Source: an uncultured Flavobacteriaceae bacterium (GTDB lineage: Bacteria; Bacteroidota; Bacteroidia; Flavobacteriales; Flavobacteriaceae). Taken from it: a stretch of DNA of 64,000 nucleotides. The notes under the pieces were generated by a model that worked only from the letters and a program-made list of their open reading frames with translations, did no database searches and had not been told where the DNA came from. Position numbers and translations under genes: made by a program. Location of the stretch: contig CANKZG010000002.1 of assembly GCA_947488435.1 (NCBI GenBank), positions 372,001 through 436,000 on the forward strand. The letters run 5' to 3'. Below are positions 17,023 through 25,385 of the stretch, piece after piece (positions within the stretch are counted from its first letter, which is position 1; each line of letters begins with the position of its first letter).

Positions 17023-17041
17023 ACGGTTTCCCCGTATTTTT
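17023..17041 (+). terminator. Terminator-like hairpin after the YdjC gene
   Basis: ACGG and CCGT form a short G+C stem around TTTCC, with an A run before and a T run after. The T run overlaps a TATTTTTG string (17035-17042) that matches the -7 consensus, so the element could instead be, or also contain, the promoter of the IorA-like gene at 17096. Confidence 0.4.
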
Positions 17042-17095
17042 GGTAACTTGACAATTATTAGACCTAAACAACAATAACAACTTAAATAAATTCCT

Positions 17096-17560
17096 ATGCC
17101 AACGTATACAGTAACAGTAAATGGCAAATCTCAAACGGTAGATGCCTCTGAAGATACCCCAATGTTGTGGGTACTTCGCGATCACCTTAACATGGTCGGA
17201 ACTAAATTTGGATGTGGTATTGCGCAATGTGGCGCCTGCACCATACACTTAGATGGAAATGCAGTTCGAAGCTGCCAGCTGACAATAGCACAGGTATCAG
17301 ATAAAGAAATTACAACTATTGAAGGACTTTCTGAAGATGGCTCGCATCCTGTACAACAAGCTTGGAAAGAGGTTGATGTTCCGCAATGTGGCTACTGTCA
17401 GGCAGGGCAGATGATGACTGCCTCAGCGTTTTTAAACAAAAATGCTAACCCAGATGAAACTGATATTAAAAATGCAATGCATGGAAATATTTGTAGATGT
17501 GGATCTTACAATCGTATTTATAAGGCTGTGGCAATCGCTGCAGATAAGATGAATAGTTAA
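17096..17560 (+). CDS. iorA: [2Fe-2S] subunit of IorAB-type molybdenum hydroxylase
   Basis: The 154-residue protein has the two-cluster layout of molybdenum hydroxylase small subunits. A plant-ferredoxin-type site is at C40, C45, C48 and C60 (GCGIAQCGAC), and the second cluster in the C-terminal helical domain is at C98, C101, C133 and C135 (QCGYCQAGQM, CRCG). It passes electrons from the molybdenum site of the partner encoded 66 bases downstream. With no FAD subunit next to this pair, the enzyme resembles isoquinoline 1-oxidoreductase or membrane-linked aldehyde dehydrogenases that donate to cytochromes. The small subunit has no signal, so it would be exported bound to the Tat-bearing large subunit. 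Confidence 0.9.
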   Translation: MPTYTVTVNGKSQTVDASEDTPMLWVLRDHLNMVGTKFGCGIAQCGACTIHLDGNAVRSCQLTIAQVSDKEITTIEGLSEDGSHPVQQAWKEVDVPQCGYCQAGQMMTASAFLNKNANPDETDIKNAMHGNICRCGSYNRIYKAVAIAADKMNS

Positions 17561-17625
17561 TCGTAAAAATTTCTCTTTTTGCGAAACAATACAATGCCAA
17601 AATAAACATACCTAAAAAGAAAAAA

Positions 17626-19854
17626 ATGTCAACTCCTATAACTTTCAGTAGAAGAAACTTTATAAGAACTTCCTCCATCGCTAGTGGTGGATTACTTATT
17701 GGTTTCAATTTATTACAATCGTGCAAACCTAAGGTTGTGGCTGAACCTGAAATTGATTTAGCTTCGTTGGATTACCAAGACTTTAATGCTTTTATAAAAA
17801 TCGCCGATAATGGTGCAGTAACTATTTTTTCTCCCAACCCCGAAATCGGTCAAGGTGTTAAAACCTCTATGCCTATGATTATTGCAGAGGAATTGGATGT
17901 TGCATGGGATATGGTACATGTGGAACAGGGAGTTTTAGATACCAAAAATTACACAAGACAGTTGGCTGGTGGAAGTCAATCTATTCGCACTGGCTGGGAC
18001 GCTTTGCGTAAGACAGGAGCCACGGCAAAGCAAATGCTTGTAAATGCAGCAGCAGCACGATGGGGAGTAGATGCTTCTGAGTGTTCGGTAAGTGAAGGTA
18101 TAATTACTAATGCTGCAGGAGCACAACTAGGGTATGGAGAATTGGTAGCGGAAGCTGCAGCTATGGAAGTGCCTGAAGATGTTGTTTTAAAAGAACCAAA
18201 GGATTATAAGATAATAGGTACCGACGTTGGTAATGTAGATATTGATAAAATTACTTCTGGGAAGCCTTTATTTGGCATGGATTATAAGGCAGAAGGTATG
18301 GTATATGCTTCTGTTTTACGTCCTCCGGCTTTTGGTCAGGAATTAGTTTCTTTTGACGCTTCAGAAGCTAAAGCGATACCAGGAGTTATTGACGTTATTA
18401 CCATTGGAGACAAGGCTAGAAGCTATTTGGAAAAAGGCGGGAATTGGACGGTGCGTTTAAGCACTAGCGATAAGGTTGTTGTTCTTGCGAATAGTACTTG
18501 GGAGGCCTTTAAGGGTAAAAAAGCGATAAAAGCTACGTGGACAGCAGCAACTCCACTAGAAAGTACGGAGCTTCACGATAAGAAATTACTTGAATTATTA
18601 GATGGAAACAAATTTCAAACGCTTCGTTCCGATGGAAACGTAAAAAAAGCATTTGCTCAGGCAGATGAGGTATTGGAGCGCACTTATGAATCTCCTTTTC
18701 TACCTCATAATTGTATGGAACCCATGAATTTTTACGCGGATATTACCGATGATAAAATTCATTTGGTAGGTCCCATACAAACTCCTGAATTTGCAGCTAT
18801 TGCGGTAGCAGATTTATTGGAGAGAGATGTAGAAGATATTCATTTAGAAATGACCCGTATGGGAGGAGGCTTTGGAAGAAGATTATATAGTGATTTTGTC
18901 TTAGAGGCTTCGGAAATTTCAGATAAGATTAAAAAACCAGTAAAAATGGTTTCTTCTCGTGAGGATGATATGACGACAGGGGTGTATCGACCGGCCATAA
19001 AGTATAGAATTGCAGCAGCCGTTAAAGGTGGAAAAATTACAGGTTATCACCTAAAAGAAGCTGCGATTAATGGAAATATGTATGGACTTATACCCAATTT
19101 CTTTCCTGCAGGCGCTATAGAAAATTATCAAGTCGATGCTGCAAATTACCAAAGTAATATTACGGTAGGCGCTTGGAGAGCTCCATATACTAACTTTTTG
19201 GCTTTTGCAGAACAAAGCTTTTTTGACGAGTTGGCCGAAATGATTTCGGTAGATCCAATACAATTGCGATTAGATCTTTTACAAAATGTAAAAGGTACTA
19301 CGGATGAACGTATTCAGTATTCTGCTGAGCGTATGGAAGATGTGATAAAATTGGCTGTGGAAAAATCAGATTGGGGTAACAAACCGGAAGGTACCTATCA
19401 AGGTTTTGTATCTTACTATTGTCATAATACGCATGTAGCGGAAGTAGCGGATGTAGTGATTGAAAATGGACAACCGGTAGTTAAAAAGGTAACCTGCGCT
19501 GTAGATTGCGGTATTCTTGTTAATCGCTTAGGAGCTTTGAATCAGATTGAAGGGGGAGTTGTAGATGGTACTGGACATGCAATGTACGGAGATTTTGCAT
19601 TTAACGACGGAAAACCCGAAGCGCAAAACTTTGATCGTTACCGATTGATTCGAATGAAGGAAGCTCCTTTGGTAGAGACACATTTCGTAAAAAATACCAT
19701 AGCACCGACAGGGCTTGGAGAGCCTACCTTACCACCAGCAGGAGGAGCAATAGCCAATGCAATTAAGGCAGCAACAGGGAATAGACTACAAAATCAGCCT
19801 TTTAGTAAATACCCAGAGCTCTTAAGAGCTCCTAAAAAAGAAATTATAGGATAA
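17626..19854 (+). CDS. iorB: Tat-exported molybdopterin-binding subunit, IorB-like
   Basis: The N-terminus has a twin-arginine signal (FSRRNFIRT, R9-R10) and a hydrophobic stretch ending LLQSC, which may be a Tat lipobox. The 742-residue body has the molybdenum cofactor-binding features of the xanthine oxidase family: GGGFGRRLY, GAWRAPYTN, and the active-site glutamate in GLGEPTLPPAGG near the end. The usual substrate class is aldehydes or N-heterocycles; the exact one is not readable. The stop overlaps the moaD start (ATAATGA), so cofactor genes are translationally linked. It lacks the AYRCSFR loop of CoxL and is therefore not a form I CO dehydrogenase. Confidence 0.9.
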   Translation: MSTPITFSRRNFIRTSSIASGGLLIGFNLLQSCKPKVVAEPEIDLASLDYQDFNAFIKIADNGAVTIFSPNPEIGQGVKTSMPMIIAEELDVAWDMVHVEQGVLDTKNYTRQLAGGSQSIRTGWDALRKTGATAKQMLVNAAAARWGVDASECSVSEGIITNAAGAQLGYGELVAEAAAMEVPEDVVLKEPKDYKIIGTDVGNVDIDKITSGKPLFGMDYKAEGMVYASVLRPPAFGQELVSFDASEAKAIPGVIDVITIGDKARSYLEKGGNWTVRLSTSDKVVVLANSTWEAFKGKKAIKATWTAATPLESTELHDKKLLELLDGNKFQTLRSDGNVKKAFAQADEVLERTYESPFLPHNCMEPMNFYADITDDKIHLVGPIQTPEFAAIAVADLLERDVEDIHLEMTRMGGGFGRRLYSDFVLEASEISDKIKKPVKMVSSREDDMTTGVYRPAIKYRIAAAVKGGKITGYHLKEAAINGNMYGLIPNFFPAGAIENYQVDAANYQSNITVGAWRAPYTNFLAFAEQSFFDELAEMISVDPIQLRLDLLQNVKGTTDERIQYSAERMEDVIKLAVEKSDWGNKPEGTYQGFVSYYCHNTHVAEVADVVIENGQPVVKKVTCAVDCGILVNRLGALNQIEGGVVDGTGHAMYGDFAFNDGKPEAQNFDRYRLIRMKEAPLVETHFVKNTIAPTGLGEPTLPPAGGAIANAIKAATGNRLQNQPFSKYPELLRAPKKEIIG

Positions 19855-20108
19855 TGAATATATTGCTTTTTGGAATTACAAAAGACATTATTGGAAGTTC
19901 CTCTCTGTCAATGCCCGTTTCGAATACCTTGGGTGTTGAATCTCCTAAAACTGTGGGAGAACTAAAGGAGTATTTGGGAAATACATACCCAGATCTGCAA
20001 AAGTTATCTTCACTAGCCATTGCTGTAAATAATAATTATGCGGACGATGCTACAGTACTAAATACCTATGATGAGGTCGCTTTAATTCCCCCAGTAAGTG
20101 GGGGGTAG
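19854..20108 (+). CDS. moaD: Molybdopterin synthase sulfur-carrier subunit MoaD
   Basis: MoaD is a ubiquitin-fold protein that carries the sulfur for molybdopterin synthesis as a C-terminal thiocarboxylate. The 84-residue length, the opening strand MNILLFGITKDIIG, and the ending IPPVSGG with its terminal Gly-Gly are diagnostic. It would be adenylated by the MoeB-like protein encoded at 20717 and would work with MoaE, which is not found in this window. It overlaps the end of the IorB-like gene. Confidence 0.93.
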   Translation: MNILLFGITKDIIGSSSLSMPVSNTLGVESPKTVGELKEYLGNTYPDLQKLSSLAIAVNNNYADDATVLNTYDEVALIPPVSGG

Positions 20109-20120
20109 TAAGAAACTGGA

Positions 20121-20720
20121 TTGTCTATGGAATCAAAGAAAATATATGGCTTAGTACTTTCGGGAGGTAAAAGTACGCGTATGGGAACGGATAAGAGTTT
20201 AATTGCTTATCATGGAGTGCCGCAGCGTGAATATATGTACCAGTTATTGGAGAATGTTTGCGAAGAAGTTTTTTTAAGTGTTCGTGAAGATCAATTAGAG
20301 GAAGTTCCTGACTATATGAACACTATAACAGATTTAGATGAATATAGAGGACCCTATAATGGAATTTTAAGTGCACATAAAAAATATCCAGAAGTATCTT
20401 GGTTGGTTTTTGCTTGTGACATGCCTTTAATTGATTTAAAAAGTTTGGAACAACTTGTTGCAAGTAGGAATATGGAAAAAATAGCATCTGCCTTTGCTAC
20501 AAGAGAAAGCAAACTACCAGAGCCTTTAGCTGCTATTTGGGAACCTCAGGCATTAAAAAAGTCCATTCAATTTTTGGATAATGGAACAACGACATGTCCT
20601 AGAAAGTTTTTAATTAACGCAGATACGGCATTGGTTTTTCCGGATCAGGAAGAAGTACTAATGAATGCAAATTCCAAAATAGAATATGCAGAAGCACTCA
20701 CTAAGCTAACTGGCACTTGA
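20121..20720 (+). CDS. mobA: Molybdenum cofactor guanylyltransferase MobA-like
   Basis: The N-terminal nucleotide-binding loop LSGGKSTRMGTDKSL and the later FACDMPLID mark a MobA-type NTP transferase, which adds a nucleotide to the molybdenum cofactor. The length (199 residues) is normal. The neighbouring IorAB-type enzyme and CoxL would be expected to use the cytosine form, which the MocA-like gene at 36365 should make, so this copy may serve other molybdoenzymes or may itself be misnamed. It overlaps the next gene by four bases. Confidence 0.85.
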   Translation: MSMESKKIYGLVLSGGKSTRMGTDKSLIAYHGVPQREYMYQLLENVCEEVFLSVREDQLEEVPDYMNTITDLDEYRGPYNGILSAHKKYPEVSWLVFACDMPLIDLKSLEQLVASRNMEKIASAFATRESKLPEPLAAIWEPQALKKSIQFLDNGTTTCPRKFLINADTALVFPDQEEVLMNANSKIEYAEALTKLTGT

Positions 20721-21784
20721 ATTCACAACGATACATAAGGCAAACAACACTTAGAGATTTTGGTCCAAAAGCGCAGCAAAAACTTCAAAATGCTCGTGTT
20801 TTGGTCATTGGTCTAGGGGGCTTGGGAATTCCCGTCTTGCAATACCTAAACGCTATGGGCGTAGGTACTTTGGGTTTAATAGAACAGGATATTATCGAAA
20901 TCACCAACTTACAACGTCAAGTACTCTATGGTGAATCCGATATCGGGAAAAACAAGCTTGAGGTTGCTTTGCAAAAACTTAAAGATCAAAATAGTACAAC
21001 TAATTTTAAAACCTACGACACCTTTTTAACTCGAAATAATGCTTTAGAGATTATACGTGATTTTGATCTTGTTGTAGATGCTTCGGATAATTTTCCAACA
21101 CGTTATTTAGTGAATGATGCCTGTGTAATTTTGAAAAAACCTTTTGTGTACGGAGCATTGCATAGTTTTGAAGGACAGGTTAGCGTTTTTAACTATGATA
21201 AAGGTCCTACCTATCGCTGTTTATTTCCTATAATGCCTTCAGCGGAAGAGATCCCAAATTGCAATGATAATGGTGTTCTTGGTGTTATACCTGGAATAAT
21301 TGGGAACCTTCAGGCTTTGGAGGCTGTAAAAGTAATTACTGGGGTAGGTACAGTATTAAGCGGGCAATTGTTGATTTTTGATGGACTTTCTGCAAGCATG
21401 CAAAAAATCAACTTTAAGAGTCGACCGGAAAGTTATAAGATAACTGAACTTCAAGAGACTTATGACGCTGTAAATTGTTTTATTGTAAATGATATTGATG
21501 TAAACGCATTTCAGCGGTTAAGAACTACTGCGAACATTCAAGTCATTGACGTGCGAAGTTCTGATGAATACGAAAATTATCATCTTTCTGACACAAAAAA
21601 TGTCCCGCTAAGTGCATTAGAAGAACATACCGAGGAGATTAACCTAAAAGAGGAAATTTATTTGCTTTGTCAGTCCGGAAAACGAAGTCAAATGGCATAC
21701 CAACTGCTTAAAGAACGTTTTCCAACTGCGAGTATCTTTAATGTCAAGGGAGGCTTGAATCACTATACCGCACAATATTCTTAG
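20717..21784 (+). CDS. moeB: MoeB-type adenylyltransferase fused to a rhodanese domain
   Basis: Residues 1-245 are a ThiF/MoeB domain: VIGLGGLGIPVLQYLNAMG nucleotide loop, NLQRQVLYGESDIGKNK, and VVDASDNFPTRYLVND. Residues 265-355 are a rhodanese domain with the active loop LLCQSGKRSQM. It should adenylate the MoaD C-terminus and, through the rhodanese cysteine, supply sulfur. The usual zinc cysteines look incomplete: GPTYRC replaces the common GPCYRC, and no second CxxC is seen. The start is TTG, overlapping the mobA stop. The fusion resembles MoeBR/MOCS3-type proteins. A ThiF role in thiamine synthesis is possible, but the context favours molybdopterin. Confidence 0.9.
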   Translation: MNSQRYIRQTTLRDFGPKAQQKLQNARVLVIGLGGLGIPVLQYLNAMGVGTLGLIEQDIIEITNLQRQVLYGESDIGKNKLEVALQKLKDQNSTTNFKTYDTFLTRNNALEIIRDFDLVVDASDNFPTRYLVNDACVILKKPFVYGALHSFEGQVSVFNYDKGPTYRCLFPIMPSAEEIPNCNDNGVLGVIPGIIGNLQALEAVKVITGVGTVLSGQLLIFDGLSASMQKINFKSRPESYKITELQETYDAVNCFIVNDIDVNAFQRLRTTANIQVIDVRSSDEYENYHLSDTKNVPLSALEEHTEEINLKEEIYLLCQSGKRSQMAYQLLKERFPTASIFNVKGGLNHYTAQYS

Positions 21785-21819
21785 GGCACGATCTGTAAGT
21801 ATACCAATTTAGGAGATTA

Positions 21820-22500
21820 TTACTTTTTTTTAAGGTCTTTTATATGAAACCCTTTAACCAATAGCCACCCGATAAAGAAAAGGATCATAATACCGTTTTG
21901 TCCGAAAAGCAAAAACGAAACTTCAATATCCGCTAGTTGTAACCCTCCACCAACAAAAACTATCGTCGCTGCCGCCATCCCCCAATATGCAAGCCATTTG
22001 GGAACCAAATGTGTTTTAGCCAGATAGTAAAATAGCAAGAGACCGCCAACGCCATAGATTAACAGCATTAAAAAATGCATGGCATAATACATAGTAAAGA
22101 GCATTTCCGAAAGTGTGGTAAAATAGGCAATATTTGAAGTGGTTGATGTGTCATAGGCTGCTGCCAATGTAATTAATCCATAATGGACAAGATTGCTAAC
22201 CGCAATAACAACAAAATTGATGATGGCGGTACTAAAATAAGCCATCGCTATACGCTTACTATATTGACTTATAAAAGGGAACAGAAAAATAGCAATAGCA
22301 ACCGAAATGGCACTGCCTAACGTATCTAAACTTATCGCCAGTTTCATCGTATTACTGTTTTCGAATATATGAATTAGAAAAGTAGTAGTATTGGACTCCG
22401 AACCACTTAACCCTCTAAGAAAAGTACCTGCGCCTCCGGTAAATACACTAGCGAGAAAAAGAAATCCTAAAATCTTGCCTGAATACTTTGTTGGTTGCAT
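21820..22500 (-). CDS. DUF4386 integral membrane protein
   Basis: The 226-residue protein has about six transmembrane helices and the conserved N-terminal Tyr-Ser-Gly start of the DUF4386 family (MQPTKYSGKILGFLFLASVF). The family is widespread in Bacteroidota and Firmicutes and has no known function. It is the last gene of a minus-strand run moaA-moeA-CPFC protein-DUF4386, with a 37-base gap from the preceding gene. Confidence 0.8.
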   Translation of the reverse strand: MQPTKYSGKILGFLFLASVFTGGAGTFLRGLSGSESNTTTFLIHIFENSNTMKLAISLDTLGSAISVAIAIFLFPFISQYSKRIAMAYFSTAIINFVVIAVSNLVHYGLITLAAAYDTSTTSNIAYFTTLSEMLFTMYYAMHFLMLLIYGVGGLLLFYYLAKTHLVPKWLAYWGMAAATIVFVGGGLQLADIEVSFLLFGQNGIMILFFIGWLLVKGFHIKDLKKK

Positions 22501-22537
22501 TTTGTTTCGTTTTAGTTGATCCTTCTGTATTTATAAT

Positions 22538-23002
22538 TTAACCTAGATTGGTTTCCTTCTTTCTAAAACGCTGTATAAATCTAAAGAAATATTGAAAATT
22601 TCCATTATACCATGCCGCAAAAAAGAAAGCCGCATACAAAATCCATTCAGAAAACAAGTTGATATACCAATAATTGGCTAATACTAAGAGTAAAAGCGCT
22701 AAACCTGAAATTAGTAATGAAATAATCGTTTTTTTACCCCTATAATTGAATGCTATTAACAGGGTTATTGTTAACCCCAATATGGGTTTTGCATGCAAAA
22801 GATAAGGGAATAGCGCACTGTGTTCAATATCAAAAAACATCAGAATTGCTCCAGTGTATGCCATTACACAGAAGGGACATTTTGGGACAAGTATTAAAAA
22901 AACAGTAGAAATAAAAGACAAAAAACCACCAAACTTATAGCTCTTCACCTGCACCGGAGGGTTAATTTTTGTAGTACAGCATGAAGGTTTTGTGGCTTCC
23001 AC
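22538..23002 (-). CDS. Four- to five-helix membrane protein with CC and CPFC motifs
   Basis: I do not recognise a named family. The 154-residue protein starts with a polar segment containing a vicinal cysteine pair (KPSCCTTK). Its first transmembrane helix ends in VPKCPFCVMAY, a CxxC within or next to the membrane. Three or four further helices follow. The arrangement superficially recalls small metal or thiol membrane proteins such as MerC-type transporters. It begins 4 bases after moeA, so it is probably co-transcribed with the cofactor genes. A metal-handling role is inference from the cysteines and context. Confidence 0.7.
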   Translation of the reverse strand: MEATKPSCCTTKINPPVQVKSYKFGGFLSFISTVFLILVPKCPFCVMAYTGAILMFFDIEHSALFPYLLHAKPILGLTITLLIAFNYRGKKTIISLLISGLALLLLVLANYWYINLFSEWILYAAFFFAAWYNGNFQYFFRFIQRFRKKETNLG

Positions 23003-23006
23003 GATT

Positions 23007-24233
23007 TTATAATTTTAAACGGTAGGGAATAAAAGGATAGACTTCTCCCTTCCTAAATATAGCTCTATCTTGTGGTAAAACCAAAAAGCCATTGGTCTTT
23101 ACCAAATTTGCAAAATCGCCAGAACCATTTCCTATGATAACTTTTGCGCTGAAACTGCCGTCTGCAGTATTTGTAATTTGTGCTTCAGGAAAATAAACCA
23201 AATTCGGAGTGAATGTAACATCTTCGCTAAGTTTTACATAGGTATTCTGTATTTCAACACCCAAGGATTGCAGTAGCCAATATCTTAGATATACATAAAC
23301 ACAAACAAAGGAAGAAACAGGGTTTCCAGGAAGCGCAAAAATCTTTTTGTGATTTAAACTGCTACCAAACCAAAACGGTTTTCCGGGACGCTGCTGAATT
23401 TTATGAAAATGTCGTTTCACCTTCAGAAGATCTAGGACTTCAGGTAGGTGATCGAATTTCCCTTTTGATACGCCTCCGGTAAATACCAATAAATCATAAT
23501 TCTGTAATAAAGTTTTAATAGCGGTCAACATTTGCGGCTTGTTGTCCGGTAAGTGTTCCAGATCCGCAGAAATACCCCATTCCTGTAAGGTGTTTCGAAT
23601 ACCATAAACATTAGACCTCCGAATTTGATGCAGCTCTGGGGTTTCATCTATGGCAACTAACTCATCTCCAGTAGAAATGATTGCCGTTTTCGGCATTTTT
23701 TTGACTGCTAAGTTGGCTTTTCCTATAGCAGCCGCAATATTAATTTCCGCACTAGAAATTCGCCTTCCTTTTGAAACAATAGGGGAACCCATTGCAATAT
23801 CCATCCCTTTAAAATGTACATTTTGAGCTTCCTTTAAAGCACTTACTTGCAACCTGGCTTCTCCATTCTTAATTTCCAAATCTTCATAGCGAATAACGGT
23901 ATCCGTATTTTTAGGAAGTATGGCTCCGGTCATTATTTCTATGCAAGCGTTGGATTCTTTTAATGTAACTTGAGGACTTCCTGCTGCTGTCGTTTGTTCT
24001 ATTTTAAAACTACGGTTCCCAGTCTTAAAGGATGCATAGGATATGGCAATACCGTCCATAGTCACCCTGTTAAAAGGAGGGAAATCTCGATCCGCTACTA
24101 AATCTTCCGCTAAAAAAGAACCAGCGCATTGTGCTATGGGTCGTTGTACTATGGGGAACTCTTCCTTCTGTGCTTTGAGAATTTGCAGTGCTTTCTCAAA
24201 TGTTATAAACGTATTTTCCATATTATCCGCCAA
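23007..24233 (-). CDS. moeA: Molybdopterin molybdotransferase MoeA
   Basis: MoeA inserts molybdate into adenylated molybdopterin. The 408-residue protein shows the family landmarks: FPPFNRVTMDGIAI in the N-terminal domain, IMTGAILPKNTDTVI, ISTGDELV, VFTGGVSKGKFDHLPEV in the molybdopterin-binding domain, and LPGNPVSSFVCVY. A C-terminal beta domain closes the protein. Its start overlaps the end of moaA by 11 bases, so the two are coupled. The adenylating partner MogA is not in this window. Confidence 0.93.
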   Translation of the reverse strand: MADNMENTFITFEKALQILKAQKEEFPIVQRPIAQCAGSFLAEDLVADRDFPPFNRVTMDGIAISYASFKTGNRSFKIEQTTAAGSPQVTLKESNACIEIMTGAILPKNTDTVIRYEDLEIKNGEARLQVSALKEAQNVHFKGMDIAMGSPIVSKGRRISSAEINIAAAIGKANLAVKKMPKTAIISTGDELVAIDETPELHQIRRSNVYGIRNTLQEWGISADLEHLPDNKPQMLTAIKTLLQNYDLLVFTGGVSKGKFDHLPEVLDLLKVKRHFHKIQQRPGKPFWFGSSLNHKKIFALPGNPVSSFVCVYVYLRYWLLQSLGVEIQNTYVKLSEDVTFTPNLVYFPEAQITNTADGSFSAKVIIGNGSGDFANLVKTNGFLVLPQDRAIFRKGEVYPFIPYRLKL

Positions 24234-25212
24234 TAGTACTCATACTTTCGGTTGCATTGTTTCCTTTAACACGAAGTTGCTCTGCTTCAAAACCATCTTT
24301 GGGTTTTAAGCGAATAAGTTCTTTAAATTTTGCTTCTAATTCAGCATCTGAAGCTCCCGAACGCAAATAGTCTCGAATACTAAAAACGCCACCATCATAT
24401 AAGCAAGTTTTAATATCGCCTTTCGAAGTAATACGCAGGCGATTACATGTATTGCAAAAAGACCTAGAAAAAGCAGGGATAATACCAATACTGCCTTCAA
24501 GCCCTGAAACTTTGTATACCGTGGCCGTATCCCCATGTGCTGTTACCTGAGGTGTTAAATCTTGAAAATGCCCTTTTAGCGTGGTATAAATATTTTTTGC
24601 TGTAAACAGATCGTCCACCTTTTTGTAACCTCCATTAAAAGGCATTTCTTCAATAAAACGGACACTTACCCTAGTATGTTTTGCCAATTGCGTTAGCGGA
24701 ATGATGTCTTGTGTATTTACTCCATTCATTATTACCGCATTAATTTTAACGTTAAAACCATGCGCTAACAAATCGTTAAAGGAAGCCATTACTTTTTCAA
24801 AATCATTGCGACGTGTAATTGTTTCAAAACGTTCCTTGTCTAAGGAATCTAAACTTAGGTTGATGTTTGTAATTCCCAAAGCTTTTAACTTAGGAATATG
24901 TTTTTGAATAAGCGTTCCATTGGTAGTAATGTGAATGGACTTGTAATACCCCAACGCATGGGTATTCTCTAACAATTTTATAAAATCTTTTCGCAGGAAA
25001 GGTTCTCCTCCGGTGAAGCGTACTTTTTTAAAACCTGCTTCTCCCAGAATACGCAAAAGCCTTGTAATTTCCTCATAATTTAAAAGATGTTGTTTGGGCT
25101 CATAAGGAATTCCCTCAGCTGGCATACAATAAAAACACCTAAGGTTGCAACGATCGGTTATCGCAATCCGCACATAATCTATCGTTCTATCGTAGGAATC
25201 TTTAATTTTCAT
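24223..25212 (-). CDS. moaA: GTP 3',8-cyclase MoaA
   Basis: MoaA is a radical SAM enzyme that starts molybdopterin synthesis from GTP, with MoaC. The N-terminal cluster ligands are C22, C26 and C29 (CNLRCFYC), and the C-terminal [4Fe-4S] ligands are C253, C256 and C270 (CNTCNRLR and IKTC). These spacings match the E. coli protein closely. The protein ends in Gly-Gly, as required for activity in the family. It is the first gene of the minus-strand cofactor run. It is divergent from the XdhC-like gene at 25386, with 173 bases between. Confidence 0.95.
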   Translation of the reverse strand: MKIKDSYDRTIDYVRIAITDRCNLRCFYCMPAEGIPYEPKQHLLNYEEITRLLRILGEAGFKKVRFTGGEPFLRKDFIKLLENTHALGYYKSIHITTNGTLIQKHIPKLKALGITNINLSLDSLDKERFETITRRNDFEKVMASFNDLLAHGFNVKINAVIMNGVNTQDIIPLTQLAKHTRVSVRFIEEMPFNGGYKKVDDLFTAKNIYTTLKGHFQDLTPQVTAHGDTATVYKVSGLEGSIGIIPAFSRSFCNTCNRLRITSKGDIKTCLYDGGVFSIRDYLRSGASDAELEAKFKELIRLKPKDGFEAEQLRVKGNNATESMSTIGG

Positions 25213-25385
25213 AGGAAATTGTATGGAATACTCTAGTAGGTTTTTATTTTGGTTTAAGATACCAAATTAATAATTATATTAGGCATTGCTTACACAATTG
25301 TATTTTTTTTAAGGAAGGCTATCAAGTATGTTTTTAAATTTTACCAACCTGTTTAAATACAGCTTTGTTTATACCTCATAATTGA

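Noticed and set aside
16970-17095. Riboswitch upstream of the molybdenum genes
   Set aside because: The gap is short, A+T-rich and only shows a simple hairpin with T tract. No complex conserved fold such as the molybdenum-cofactor RNA motif was recognised.
21784-21820. Terminator between convergent moeB and DUF4386 genes
   Set aside because: The 35-base gap has a T run but no stem I could pair.
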